DNA of 64,000 nt from Streptomyces sp. SS1-1. GTDB lineage: Bacteria; Actinomycetota; Actinomycetes; Streptomycetales; Streptomycetaceae. The position numbers were made by a program, and so were the translations under genes. Positions 8,674 to 16,850 of the stretch are shown here, piece by piece. The notes below the pieces were generated by a model. That model was not told the DNA's origin. It worked only from the letters and a program-made list of their open reading frames with translations, and did not search any database. The stretch is taken from positions 2,666,001 to 2,730,000 of the forward strand of contig NZ_WBXN01000004.1 of assembly GCF_008973465.1 (NCBI RefSeq). The letters are read 5' to 3'. The first letter of the stretch is position 1; every line of letters starts with the position of its first letter.

Positions 8674-9234
8674 TCAGCGGGGGCGCCGGCTCCGGCGGGC
8701 GCTGCGCAGCGCCACGGCGGTCGCGGCGACACCGGCGAGGACCAGCCCCGTCACGGTGTGCGCGGTGCCGGGTCCGGCCTCGCGGGCGTCGACCATGGCC
8801 AGGCGGGTGGCGCCGCCGCCACCGGCCCGGACGGGGGCGGTCGGGCTGGCGGCGGGCGAGGGCGGGGCCCCGTGCCGCTGGGTGCCGGACGGCCCGGCCG
8901 CGTGGCGGGCGACGGTGACGGAGCCCGTGCGGGTGGTGTCGCCGCACTGGACCCGTACGTCGTAGCCGCCGTCCTTCGCCGTGGAGCGGACCCGGCTCTC
9001 CCCGCCGAGGGCGCCGTCCTCGCCGACGGTCAGCCGGGCGTCGGCGACGAACGCCTCGGAGGCGGCGGTGGCGGTCCGGCCGGGGCATCCGCTCACCCGA
9101 AGGGCGACGTCGTCGCCGGGGGCGGCGGTCGACGGGCCGACCGTGACACCCCCGTCCGCCGCGTGGGCCGCCGGGACGGCGCTCACCGCCCCCAGGGCGG
9201 CGACAGCACTCAGGGTGACGCGCAGTGATCCCAT
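8674..9234 (-). CDS. secreted Ig-like protein with C-terminal membrane tail, sortase partner
   Basis: 186 residues; ATG 9232-9234 with GGAGG. It has a signal peptide (1-25, AAHA/AD) and then a domain of about 90 residues with two cysteines (GCPGR and VQCGD) that likely form a disulfide in a beta-sandwich. A Pro/Ser/Ala linker, a hydrophobic helix near the C-terminus (about 157-174) and an Arg-rich end (RSARRSRRPR) follow. This is the layout of a surface protein held by a membrane tail. It is co-transcribed with the class F sortase. No exact LPxTG or LAxTG pentapeptide is present, so whether it is a sortase substrate is uncertain. Confidence 0.65.
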   Translation of the reverse strand: MGSLRVTLSAVAALGAVSAVPAAHAADGGVTVGPSTAAPGDDVALRVSGCPGRTATAASEAFVADARLTVGEDGALGGESRVRSTAKDGGYDVRVQCGDTTRTGSVTVARHAAGPSGTQRHGAPPSPAASPTAPVRAGGGGATRLAMVDAREAGPGTAHTVTGLVLAGVAATAVALRSARRSRRPR

Positions 9235-9271
9235 CGTGAACCTCCAGATACAGGGAGGCTCCCCCGCGGAG

Positions 9272-9300
9272 GCGGGCCCCGCATCCTGGGCGGGGCCCGC
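9272..9300. terminator. hairpin terminator downstream of the HAD phosphatase gene
   Basis: An 11-bp perfect stem GCGGGCCCCGC with a 7-nt loop lies between the HAD phosphatase stop and the start of the secreted-protein gene. Confidence 0.75.
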
Positions 9301-9338
9301 ATTGCTCCATCCGGGTCGGATCAGGCCCGTACGGAGTT

Positions 9339-10118
9339 TCAGATCCGCTCGACGAGGTCCGCGATGGAGTCGACGACCTGGGACGGCCGGTACGGGAAGT
9401 GCTCCACCTGCTCGGGTCGGGTCAGGCCGGTGAGCACCAGGAACGTCTGCATCCCGGCCTCCATGCCGGCGAGGACGTCGGTGTCCATCCGGTCGCCGAT
9501 CATGGCGCTGGTCTCGGAGTGGGCGCCGATGGCGTTCAGACCGGTCCGCATCATCAGCGGGTTGGGCTTGCCCGCGAAGTACGGCTGCCTGCCGGTGGCC
9601 TTGGTGATCAGCGCGGCGACAGCGCCGGTCGCCGGCAGCGGCCCTTCGGCGGAGGGGCCGGTCTCGTCGGGGTTGGTGCAGATGAAGCGGGCGCCGGCGT
9701 TGATGAGCCGGACCGCCTTGGTCATGGCCTCGAAGGAGTAGGTGCGGGTCTCGCCGAGGACGACGTAGTCCGGCTCGTGGTCGGTGAGGATGTACCCGAT
9801 GTCGTGCAGCGCGGTGGTCAGGCCCGCCTCGCCGATGACGTACGCCGAGCCGCCGGGCCGCTGGTCGTCCAGGAACTGGGCGGTGGCCAGGGCCGAGGTC
9901 CAGATGTTCTCCAGCGGGACGTGCAGGCCCATGCGGTTCAGGCGGGCGTGCAGGTCGCGCGGGGTGTAGATCGAGTTGTTGGTGAGGACGAGGAAGGGCC
10001 TGCCGGATTCGCGGAGCTTCGTGATGAAGGCGTCGGCGCCGGGGATGGGGACGCCCTCGTGGATGAGCACACCGTCCATGTCGGTGAGCCAGGACTCGAT
10101 GGGCTTGCGGTCTGCCAT
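9339..10118 (-). CDS. nagD: HAD-IIA family (NagD-like) phosphatase
   Basis: 259 residues, the usual NagD length. HAD motif I is [12 protein letters not shown] (nucleophile and acid Asp), motif II is [10 protein letters not shown], the lysine lies in YFAGKPNP, and motif III is [17 protein letters not shown]. The NagD cap module lies between motifs II and III. Members dephosphorylate small phosphates such as nucleoside monophosphates or sugar phosphates; the exact substrate is not known here. The gene stands alone between terminators, so context adds nothing, and the name reflects family rather than proven GlcNAc function. Confidence 0.85.
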   Translation of the reverse strand: MADRKPIESWLTDMDGVLIHEGVPIPGADAFITKLRESGRPFLVLTNNSIYTPRDLHARLNRMGLHVPLENIWTSALATAQFLDDQRPGGSAYVIGEAGLTTALHDIGYILTDHEPDYVVLGETRTYSFEAMTKAVRLINAGARFICTNPDETGPSAEGPLPATGAVAALITKATGRQPYFAGKPNPLMMRTGLNAIGAHSETSAMIGDRMDTDVLAGMEAGMQTFLVLTGLTRPEQVEHFPYRPSQVVDSIADLVERI

Positions 10119-10284
10119 GGTGATGCGACTCTCCTGGCCTGCGTGCGGAGACGGGCTGCGGACGCCGGAACCACGCCGTACCGGCGCCTCCAGCCTAGTC
10201 AGGCCGGCCCCGACCCGGAGATCATCCGTGACGGGCCGCCGCCGGGGGAAGACCCGTGCCGCGTGCCCAAGGGCTGCCGTCGGC

Positions 10285-11103
10285 TCAGCGGCGCTTGCGG
10301 GCGATCAGGAGGGTGGCTCCGGCGAGCAGCAGGGCCAGGGTGGTGGTGAAGGTGACGCCGGGCGGGGACGTGAGGCCGGTGCGGGCCAGTTCGTCGGCGA
10401 GGGTGAGCCGCTCGCGCGGGGTCGCGCCGGGGGACGGGGAGGCGTCCGGGTCGGCGGGCACGCCCGAGGCGTCCCGTTCGGCGGGGTCGCTCGGACCGTC
10501 GGTGCCGTCCGGGGCCGGGGTGCCGGACGGGGCGTCCTCGTCCGTCGGAGCCGCCTCGATGGTGAACCGGTAGTCGCCGGACTGGCCGACCCAGTCGCCG
10601 TCGCCGTCGTGGCGCTGGACGACGGCCGCGTTGGCGGTGACCTCGTTGGGGACGGCGTCGGAGGTCAGGGCGAGCCGGACCTTCACGCTGACCGTCTCGC
10701 GGGGGCCGACCGTGAAGCCGGGGAAGCCGTCGAAGGCTCCGACGAGCTCGTCCTGGTCGGTGGTCTCGAAGCGGACGGGCCGGGGCCGGTCGTCCTCGCC
10801 GCCCGGGTAGAACTCCAGGCGCGGCTGGGACGCGGTGAGGCTGCGCTTGTCGTCGACGAGAACGACGACGGGGTGGATGCCGGTGCAGGTGCGTCCGGTC
10901 CGGTTTCTCAGGTCCAGGTACCAGGTGCCGAATCCGCCGCCCGCCGTGTACGTCTTCGGCCCGCCGTGCAGCCGGGTGGCCAGCGGGAAGGCGCCGCCGT
11001 CGCCGGCGCAGCGGGGTGCGGCGGGTTCCGCGCTCACCGGGGGTGCGACGGCGACGAGGGCGGCTGCCGCGAGGCAGAGGGCTACGGGTGTGTGCGGTCG
11101 CAT
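10285..11103 (-). CDS. cell-wall-anchored surface protein with LARTG sorting signal
   Basis: 272 residues from ATG 11101-11103. A signal peptide (1-25, ending VSAEPA) precedes a beta-rich extracellular domain (about 30-180) with a conserved-looking [11 protein letters not shown] and two cysteines. A Thr/Pro/Asp/Ser-rich wall-spanning linker follows. The C-terminus is a complete sorting signal: LARTG at residues 239-243, a hydrophobic stretch, then RKRR. LAxTG is the motif used by streptomycete class E sortases, which are not encoded in this window. The class F sortase two genes away may not recognise it. The upstream ATG triplets lie in another frame, and no strong Shine-Dalgarno is visible. 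Confidence 0.8.
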   Translation of the reverse strand: MRPHTPVALCLAAAALVAVAPPVSAEPAAPRCAGDGGAFPLATRLHGGPKTYTAGGGFGTWYLDLRNRTGRTCTGIHPVVVLVDDKRSLTASQPRLEFYPGGEDDRPRPVRFETTDQDELVGAFDGFPGFTVGPRETVSVKVRLALTSDAVPNEVTANAAVVQRHDGDGDWVGQSGDYRFTIEAAPTDEDAPSGTPAPDGTDGPSDPAERDASGVPADPDASPSPGATPRERLTLADELARTGLTSPPGVTFTTTLALLLAGATLLIARKRR

Positions 11104-11218
11104 GAACACATGACCATGCCGGTCCGGAGGGCCTTTCGGGCGACGCCGTCCCGTACGGCCGCCCACGACCGCCCGATCGGCGCAGGACCGCCACCCGGCC
11201 GGAGGCGGCCCGCCCGGG

Positions 11219-12337
11219 TCACCCCTCGGCCCGTCCGAACAGCGGCGCGAGCAGCAGCTGCGCCGCCCCCTCGGCCACGCCGTCGCCGGCGCCGGGGGCC
11301 AGCCGGACGGGGACCGTCTCCTCGCCGGCGCGCCGGGCGCGGGCGTCGAGGACGGCGGCGACCCCGTCGACGTAGGTGTCCGGTGCGGCGGCGACCGTGC
11401 GCCCGCCGAGCAGGACGAGGTCGACGTCGAGCAGGGCGACCAGGTTGCCGGCGGCGGTGCCGAGCACCCGGGCCGCCTCCGCCGTGTCGCCCCGGGCGAC
11501 GGCGGCCAGGCACAGGGCCTCGACACAGCCGCGGTTGCCGCATCCGCAGGGCGGGCCGTCGAGCTGGACCACCTGGTGCCCGAACTCGCCGGCGCCGGTG
11601 CGGGTGCCCCGGTGCACGGTCCCGCCGATGACGAGCCCGCCGCCGAGACCCGCCCCGAAGTGCAGATAGGCGAAGGAGGCGCCGGCCGTCTCCGCGGGGC
11701 CGACGGCGAGGGCGAGGGCGGCGGCGTTGGTGTCCTTGTCCACGACGACGGGCAGCGACAGACGCCGCAGCAGCACGCTGCGCAGCGGGAAGCCGTTCCA
11801 CTCGGGGAAGCCGGTGACGCGGTGCAGGACGCCGCGCCGGTGGTCGAGCGGGCCGGGCAGCGCCACGCCGACGCCGAGCACCGGGCCCGGCCGGGCGGCC
11901 CCGGACACCAGGGCCGTCACCTCGGTCACGAGCCGGTCGACGACCGTGTCCGCGCCGGAGCCGAGGTGCAGGGCGGCGCGGCGCCGGGCGACGACGGTGC
12001 CGGTGAGGTCGCAGAGCACGGTCGTCAGCTCGTCCCGGTCGAGGTGCACGCCCACCGCGTGCCCGGCCTCGGGGACCAGCCGCAGCACGGTCCTGGGCTT
12101 GCCGCCGGTGGAGGCCCGGCGGCCCGCCTCCGCGGCGAGGCCGTCCTCCCGCAGCCGGGCCGTGATCTTGCTGACCGCCTGCGGGGTGAGCCCGGTGCGC
12201 TCGGCGAGTTCGAGGCGGCTGATGCCGCCGGGGCCGGCCGTGCGCAGCAGATCGAGCACGAGCGCGGTGTTGTGGCTGCGCAGGGCGCCCAGGTTCACCC
12301 CGCCGGCCCCGCCTTCCGTCCTGTTCACGCCTCCCAT
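11219..12337 (-). CDS. ROK family transcriptional regulator
   Basis: 372 residues from ATG 12335-12337. The N-terminal winged helix (about 15-80: ISRLELAERTGLTPQAVSKI) binds DNA. The C-terminal half is a ROK actin-like sugar-binding domain with VGVALPGPLD, the EFGHQVV helix and the zinc-type cluster CGCGNRGCVEALC. It is divergent from a Gfo/Idh/MocA oxidoreductase gene and the shared 48-bp spacer holds a near-perfect palindrome, so it probably represses that gene and itself in response to a sugar or inositol-like ligand. The DKDTN motif occurs where kinases hold the catalytic Asp, so residual kinase activity is possible. A GTG nine bases downstream is an alternative start, but its ribosome site would be too close. 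Confidence 0.88.
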   Translation of the reverse strand: MGGVNRTEGGAGGVNLGALRSHNTALVLDLLRTAGPGGISRLELAERTGLTPQAVSKITARLREDGLAAEAGRRASTGGKPRTVLRLVPEAGHAVGVHLDRDELTTVLCDLTGTVVARRRAALHLGSGADTVVDRLVTEVTALVSGAARPGPVLGVGVALPGPLDHRRGVLHRVTGFPEWNGFPLRSVLLRRLSLPVVVDKDTNAAALALAVGPAETAGASFAYLHFGAGLGGGLVIGGTVHRGTRTGAGEFGHQVVQLDGPPCGCGNRGCVEALCLAAVARGDTAEAARVLGTAAGNLVALLDVDLVLLGGRTVAAAPDTYVDGVAAVLDARARRAGEETVPVRLAPGAGDGVAEGAAQLLLAPLFGRAEG

Positions 12338-12352
12338 TGTCCCCGGCGCTTG

Positions 12353-12379
12353 CACTTTGGCAACAGCGTTGCGAAAGTG
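12353..12379. promoter_or_regulatory. palindromic operator between ROK regulator and oxidoreductase
   Basis: CACTTTGGCAAC-AGC-GTTGCGAAAGTG is a 12-bp inverted repeat with one mismatched pair and a 3-bp centre. It ends 6 bp before the oxidoreductase ATG and lies 15 bp from the ROK start, placing it over both promoters. The ROK protein is the obvious candidate to bind it. Confidence 0.75.
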
Positions 12380-12385
12380 GGGCGT

Positions 12386-13459
12386 ATGAGTACTGCTCCT
12401 CTCCGTGTGGGCCTCGTCGGCTACGGCCTGGCCGGCTCCGTCTTCCACGCCCCGCTGATCGCCACCACCGAGGGGCTCGCCCTCGACACGGTGGTCACCT
12501 CGAACCCCGAGCGGCAGCGGCAGGCCCGCGCCGAGCACCCGGACGTACGCGTCGCCGCCTCGCCGGACGACCTGCTCGCCCGCGCCGGCGACCTCGACCT
12601 GCTCGTCGTCGCGTCCCCGAACAAGACGCACGTCCCGCTCGCCACCGCCGCCCTGAAGGCCGGCCTGCCCGTCGTCGTGGACAAGCCGCTGGCCGGCACG
12701 GCGGCCGAGGCGCGCGAGCTGGCGGCCCTGGCCGAGGAGCGCGGCCTGCTGCTGTCGGTCTTCCAGAACCGCCGCTGGGACAACGACTTCCTCACCCTGC
12801 GCCGGCTCCTCGACGACGGCGAGCTGGGCGACGTCTGGCGCTTCGAGTCCCGCTTCGAGCGCTGGCGCCCGCAGACCAAGGGCGGCTGGCGGGAGTCCGG
12901 CGACCCCGCGGAGATCGGAGGTCTGCTCTACGACCTCGGCAGCCATGTCGTCGACCAGGCCCTCGTCCTCTTCGGCCCGGTCACCCAGGTGTACGCCGAG
13001 GCGGTCGTCCGCCGCGCCGGCGCCGAGACCGACGACGACACGTTCCTCGCCCTGACCCACGCGAACGGCGTCCGCTCCCATCTGTACGTCTCCGCCACGG
13101 CCGCCCAGCTCGGCCCCCGCTTCCGGGTGCTCGGCTCGAAGGCCGGGTACGTCAAGCACGGCCTGGACCCGCAGGAGGCGGCGCTGCGCGAGGGACGGCG
13201 GCCCGGCGACGAGGCGGACTGGGGCACCGAACCCGAGGAGCTGTACGGGCGGCTCGGCGCCGGCGAGTCCCCGCTCACGGGCGGCGGCAGCGCCGTCCCG
13301 ACCCTGCCGGGCGACTACCCCGCCTACTACGCGGCCGTCGCGGCGGCCCTGCGCGACGGCGGCCCCAACCCGGTGACCGCCCTGGAGGCGGCCGCCGCCC
13401 TGGACGTCCTGGAGGCGGCGCGACGCTCCGCCCGTGACGGAGTGACGGTGACCCTGTGA
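12386..13459 (+). CDS. Gfo/Idh/MocA family oxidoreductase
   Basis: 357 residues. The N-terminal Rossmann fold has VGLVGYGLAGSVFH for NAD(P) binding, then ASPNKTH and the signature VVDKPLAGT with the conserved Lys. The C-terminal alpha/beta domain contains GGLLYDLGSHVVDQAL, where the catalytic His lies. Members oxidise or reduce sugars, inositols or their derivatives. The substrate is not deducible, but control by the divergent ROK protein points to a carbohydrate. The next gene overlaps the stop (GTGA), indicating an operon with the UPF0303 protein. Confidence 0.88.
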   Translation: MSTAPLRVGLVGYGLAGSVFHAPLIATTEGLALDTVVTSNPERQRQARAEHPDVRVAASPDDLLARAGDLDLLVVASPNKTHVPLATAALKAGLPVVVDKPLAGTAAEARELAALAEERGLLLSVFQNRRWDNDFLTLRRLLDDGELGDVWRFESRFERWRPQTKGGWRESGDPAEIGGLLYDLGSHVVDQALVLFGPVTQVYAEAVVRRAGAETDDDTFLALTHANGVRSHLYVSATAAQLGPRFRVLGSKAGYVKHGLDPQEAALREGRRPGDEADWGTEPEELYGRLGAGESPLTGGGSAVPTLPGDYPAYYAAVAAALRDGGPNPVTALEAAAALDVLEAARRSARDGVTVTL

Positions 13460-13962
13460 CGCACACGAGCGGACCGACCCCGAAGTTCCAGCCCGAGCTC
13501 ACGCCCTCGCTGGAGGAGCTGGAGGCCCAGGAGCGGCGCCTGGTGTTCCCGCGGTTCACGTACGAGGACGCCTGGGCGCTGGGCTCCCTGCTGGTGGAGC
13601 TGGCCCGGGAGCGCCAGGCGCCGGTCGCGATCGACATCCACCGTAGCGGGCAGCAGCTGTTCCACGCGGCGCTGGCGGGTTCCACGCCCGACAACGACGC
13701 CTGGATCGCCCGCAAGCGCCGGGTCGTGGAGCGCTACGGCTCCTCGTCCTACCTGGTGGGCGCCCGGTTCCGCGCCAAGGGCACGACGTTCGAGGAGTCC
13801 TCGCGGCTCGATCCCGACGTCTACGCGGCCCACGGCGGCTCGTTCCCGGTCACCGTGGAGGGCGTCGGGGTCGTCGGCGCGGTCACGGTGAGCGGTCTGC
13901 CGCAGCTGGCGGACCACCGGATGGTGGTGGAGGCGCTGGAGAGCTTCCTGGCGAAGCCGTAG
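13456..13962 (+). CDS. UPF0303/GlcG-HbpS family heme-degrading-domain protein
   Basis: 168 residues, starting at GTG 13456 inside the stop of the oxidoreductase gene (4-nt overlap). The protein has no signal peptide. The region about 20-165 matches the GlcG/HbpS-like fold (often named heme-degrading domain or UPF0303): ALGSLLVELARERQAPVAIDI, a SSSYLVG segment, GGSFPV and GVGVVGAVTVSGLPQLADH near the end. Family members form octamers; some bind heme or cobalamin, others occur with sugar oxidoreductases, as here. The tight coupling suggests it acts with the upstream dehydrogenase. The role is unproven. Confidence 0.8.
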   Translation: MTHTSGPTPKFQPELTPSLEELEAQERRLVFPRFTYEDAWALGSLLVELARERQAPVAIDIHRSGQQLFHAALAGSTPDNDAWIARKRRVVERYGSSSYLVGARFRAKGTTFEESSRLDPDVYAAHGGSFPVTVEGVGVVGAVTVSGLPQLADHRMVVEALESFLAKP

Positions 13963-13970
13963 CGGATGCC

Positions 13971-14003
13971 GGGACCGCGTGACCCGAGCGGCCACGCGGT
14001 CCC
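13971..14003. terminator. bidirectional terminator between convergent genes
   Basis: An 11-bp perfect stem GGGACCGCGTG/CACGCGGTCCC with an 11-nt loop lies between the convergent UPF0303 and FAH-family stop codons. Confidence 0.85.
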
Positions 14004-14008
14004 GCCGC

Positions 14009-14866
14009 TCACGCCTGCTGGAACTCCTGCCGCTGCCGGCCGAGCCCCTCGATCTCCAGCTCCACGACGTCCCCGGCCCGCAGGTACGGCTTCGGCTCGG
14101 GGCGGCCGAGGGCGACCCCGGCCGGCGTCCCCGTGTTGATGACGTCACCGGGGTAAAGGGTCATGAAGTGGCTGACGTACCGCACGACCTCCCCCACCGG
14201 GAAGATCTGCTCGGCCGTCGTGCCGTCCTGCTTCAGCTCGCCGTTGACCCACAGCCGCAGCGCGAGGTCCTGCGGGTCGGGCACCTCGTCGGCCGTCACC
14301 AGCCAGGGGCCCAGCGGGTTGAACGTCTCGCAGTTCTTGCCCTTGTCCCAGGTGCCGCCCCGCTCGATCTGGAACTCCCGCTCGGACACGTCGTGCGCCA
14401 CCGCGTACCCGGCGACATGCGCGAGCCCTTCCTCGGCGGACTCCAGGTAGCGGGCCGTACGGCCGATGACGACGGCGAGCTCGACCTCCCAGTCCGTCTT
14501 GACCGAGCCGCGCGGCACCAGCACGGTGTCGTCGGGGCCGACGACGGTGTCCGGCGCCTTGAAGAAGACGACCGGCTCGGACGGCGGCTCGGCGCCGGTC
14601 TCGCGGGCGTGGTCGTGGTAGTTGAGGCCGATGCACACGATCTTGCCGATCCGCCCGAGCGGCGGCCCGATCCGCAGCCCCTCCGGGTCCAGCGCGGGCA
14701 GCTCGCCCGTGCCGGCGGCGGCACGGACGCGGCCGAGCGCCTCGGGGTCGGCGAGCAGCGGTCCGTCGATGTCCGGGACGAGTCCCGACAGGTCCCGCAG
14801 GGTCCCCTCGGCGTCGAGCAGCGCGGGCCGCTCCGATCCGGCCGTACCGACGCGCAGCAGCTTCAT
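14009..14866 (-). CDS. fumarylacetoacetate hydrolase (FAH) family protein
   Basis: 285 residues; ATG 14864-14866 with GGGAGA. A short N-terminal domain precedes the FAH core with KIVCIGLNYHDHARE, PVVFFKAPDTV, the metal site DWEVELAVVIGR, the GPWLVTADEV loop and MTLYPGDVINTGTPAGVALG. Acidic residues and the K in FFKAP are those that bind Mg and substrate. Members hydrolyse or decarboxylate 2-oxo acids in aromatic or sugar-acid catabolism, or act on acylpyruvates. It is monocistronic, with an imperfect palindrome upstream. The substrate cannot be assigned. Confidence 0.87.
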   Translation of the reverse strand: MKLLRVGTAGSERPALLDAEGTLRDLSGLVPDIDGPLLADPEALGRVRAAAGTGELPALDPEGLRIGPPLGRIGKIVCIGLNYHDHARETGAEPPSEPVVFFKAPDTVVGPDDTVLVPRGSVKTDWEVELAVVIGRTARYLESAEEGLAHVAGYAVAHDVSEREFQIERGGTWDKGKNCETFNPLGPWLVTADEVPDPQDLALRLWVNGELKQDGTTAEQIFPVGEVVRYVSHFMTLYPGDVINTGTPAGVALGRPEPKPYLRAGDVVELEIEGLGRQRQEFQQA

Positions 14867-14990
14867 GGTCACAATCTCCCTCGATCGTGGGGCGCCCGCC
14901 GACGGGTGCAGCCATCGGAGGACTGGTCGATCGTCCAAGCTGTACGGGCAGTCCGCAAGACCCGGTTCACGTACTGGACCGGGCTCGGCG

Positions 14991-15704
14991 TCAGCGGTAG
15001 AGGGCGGCGCGTTCGACGGCGCTCCACGTCGTGCTGGTCACCACGTAGAGGGCGGCGGCCAGCGGCACCACGGCGACGGTGACGAGGGTGAAGAAGGACA
15101 TGAACGGCATGACCTTGCTCATCGCCCCCATGCCGGGCACGGCCTGGCCGTCGGCCACGGGCGCCACCGGGTCGGCGGCCATCATCCGCTTCGTACGGCG
15201 GTAGTTGAACACGGCGACGCCGGCGACCAGCAGGAACAGCGCGAGGTACACGAGCCCGGCCGGGCCGAGGGCGCCCCCGTCGCCGAGCGCGTCGGCCCAG
15301 CGGTCGCCGAGGGGCGCGGCCAGCAGCTGGTGGGACAGCAGCTCGTTGGCGTGCCCGCCGATCGTCGTGTTGGAGAACAGGTGGTACAGCAGGAAGAAGG
15401 CGGGCAGTTGGAACAGGCCCGGCAGACAGCCGGCGAGCGGGGACACCTTCTCCTCGCGGTGCAGCTCCACGACGGCCTGCTGGAGCCGCTCGGGGTTGCG
15501 GCCGTGCTTCCTGCGCAGCTCGGCGATCTTCGGCTGGAGTTCCTGGCGCGCCTTCTGGCCCCGCGCGGCGGCCCGGGACAGGGGGTGCACGAGCAGCCGT
15601 ACGAGCGCGGTGAACAGGACGATCGCGGCGGCGGCCGCGGTGGCGCCGAACAGCGGGGTGAGCAGGTCGGCGAGGCGCGACACGAGGTCGGCGAAGACGG
15701 ACAT
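14991..15704 (-). CDS. YidC/Oxa1-type membrane protein insertase (second copy)
   Basis: 237 residues; ATG 15702-15704 after GGAGGG. Hydrophobic segments at about 8-40, 95-115, 140-165 and 195-225 and a positively charged loop (RGQKARQELQPKIAELRRKHG) give the standard 60KD_IMP fold with the hydrophilic-groove Arg in ALVRLLVHPLS. It is shorter than the main YidC and lies with a DUF6412 gene rather than the rpmH-rnpA-yidC cluster. Streptomycetes often have such a second insertase. It probably assists folding of particular membrane proteins. It is likely co-transcribed with the small DUF6412 gene upstream. Confidence 0.85.
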   Translation of the reverse strand: MSVFADLVSRLADLLTPLFGATAAAAAIVLFTALVRLLVHPLSRAAARGQKARQELQPKIAELRRKHGRNPERLQQAVVELHREEKVSPLAGCLPGLFQLPAFFLLYHLFSNTTIGGHANELLSHQLLAAPLGDRWADALGDGGALGPAGLVYLALFLLVAGVAVFNYRRTKRMMAADPVAPVADGQAVPGMGAMSKVMPFMSFFTLVTVAVVPLAAALYVVTSTTWSAVERAALYR

Positions 15705-15827
15705 GGGTGAGCCCTCCGTGGGTCTCGTCGTGCCGGAGTGGGATGGATGCCGGTCGGTGGGACGGCATGGCGGCATGACGACCCGCGTGGGGTCACACGG
15801 TCAGGAATGACGGAAGGGGTGCGTGCC

Positions 15828-16139
15828 CTACGCGGTGGTCGCCGGGAGGGCGTGCCCGGGTGCCCTGGGCCGGGGCCGGCCGGAGGCGTCGGGGTCGCGT
15901 TGGGGCAGGAAGGCGGTCCGCCGGGCGCGGTCGCGGATGGCCGTCCGTACGTGCGTGGGCGGCACGGTGGGGGCGGCGCGCGAGGCGAGGAGGGAGCAGG
16001 CGGCGAACGCGGAGCTCGCGGCGGCGGTGGCGGCGAGGGCGACGGTCGCGGAGAGGCTGCCCGTGTCGAGGAGCGCGATCTCCAGGAAGAGGAACACCAG
16101 CAGGGCGGCGGGCCGCAGCCGCGACGCTGTGCGGATCAT
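15828..16139 (-). CDS. DUF6412-type small membrane protein
   Basis: 103 residues; ATG 16137-16139 with GGGGGG upstream. Two hydrophobic stretches (about 10-30 and 33-53) precede a short basic tail (TAIRDRARRTAFLPQRDPDASGR). I recognise this as the DUF6412 type, which accompanies the second YidC in streptomycetes. It ends 124 bp before the YidC start on the same strand, so the two probably form one unit. No function is known; it could be an accessory or client of the insertase. Confidence 0.75.
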   Translation of the reverse strand: MIRTASRLRPAALLVFLFLEIALLDTGSLSATVALAATAAASSAFAACSLLASRAAPTVPPTHVRTAIRDRARRTAFLPQRDPDASGRPRPRAPGHALPATTA

Positions 16140-16255
16140 CGGCTGCCCCCCTCGCGTTCCGGCGTCTGCCTCACTGGTCCTGACGTCCGTTTATACAGGA
16201 CGCGTCCTACAGGACGAGCGACGGAAGGAAATCGTTCCCGTCCCCGGCCCCCGGG

Positions 16256-16783
16256 TCAGGCGGGCTCCACCTCGAGGGGTTCCAGCAGGCGCTTGGGCCG
16301 CAGCAGGGCCCGGCCGACCGGGTCCGCGGGGTGGGGGTCGAGTCCGGGTCCCGGCACCATCTCGACGTCGGCGACGGGGACGACGATCCCGCAGGCCGGG
16401 CACTCGCCGTACGGCCCCAGCTCGGTCCCGCAGCCGGCGTGCCGGAAGGCGCGCAGCTTGCGCTCGCCGAAGTGCTCGCGGCCCCACAGGCCGAGCGCCC
16501 GGAGCGTGGGCCACAGGGCGATGCCGCGCTCGGTGAGGACGTACTCGTCGCGCGGCGGGGACTGCTGGTAGCGGTGCTTGACCAGGATGCCCTCGGTGGT
16601 GAGCGTCTGGAGGCGGGCGGCCAGGACGGCGCGCGGGATGCCGAGGTGGACGAGGAAGTCGTTGTAGCGCCGGACGCCGTAGAGCGCGTCCCGCACGATC
16701 AGGAGCGTCCACCGCTCACCGACGATCTCCAGCGCGCGGGCGATGGAGCAGTCCTGCGTCGCGTAGTCCTTGCCCAGTGCCAT
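16256..16783 (-). CDS. HxlR-type winged-helix transcriptional regulator
   Basis: 175 residues from ATG 16781-16783 (GTG at 16792 or 16807 are possible in-frame alternatives; the ribosome site GAAAGGGG fits the GTG at 16792 well). The HxlR signature is CSIARALEIVGERWTLLIVRDAL, with Cys near position 12, and RRYNDFLVHLGIPRAVLAARL as the recognition region. An unusual C-terminal extension has a CGTELGPYGECPACG pair that may bind zinc or sense redox or electrophiles. It is divergent from an MFS exporter gene, and paired palindromes lie over the shared promoter. It probably represses the exporter until an inducer or oxidant appears. Confidence 0.88.
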   Translation of the reverse strand: MALGKDYATQDCSIARALEIVGERWTLLIVRDALYGVRRYNDFLVHLGIPRAVLAARLQTLTTEGILVKHRYQQSPPRDEYVLTERGIALWPTLRALGLWGREHFGERKLRAFRHAGCGTELGPYGECPACGIVVPVADVEMVPGPGLDPHPADPVGRALLRPKRLLEPLEVEPA

Positions 16784-16814
16784 GTCCTTCACTGTACCCC
16801 TTTCCACCTCCTTG

Positions 16815-16825
16815 GTTCGGTGAAC
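16815..16825. promoter_or_regulatory. palindromic box 1 (GTTCGGTGAAC) at HxlR/MFS promoter
   Basis: GTTC-N3-GAAC half-sites lie in the divergent promoter. The same arrangement recurs 44 bp away (16859-16869), four helical turns apart, as expected for cooperative binding by a dimeric repressor. Confidence 0.6.
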
Positions 16826-16850
16826 AGACTCACGATGCTACGGTGACCCC

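Noticed and set aside
16815..16825. LexA (SOS) box
   Set aside because: GTTC/GAAC arms are in reverse order to the GAAC...GTTC type and lie at a non-SOS gene.
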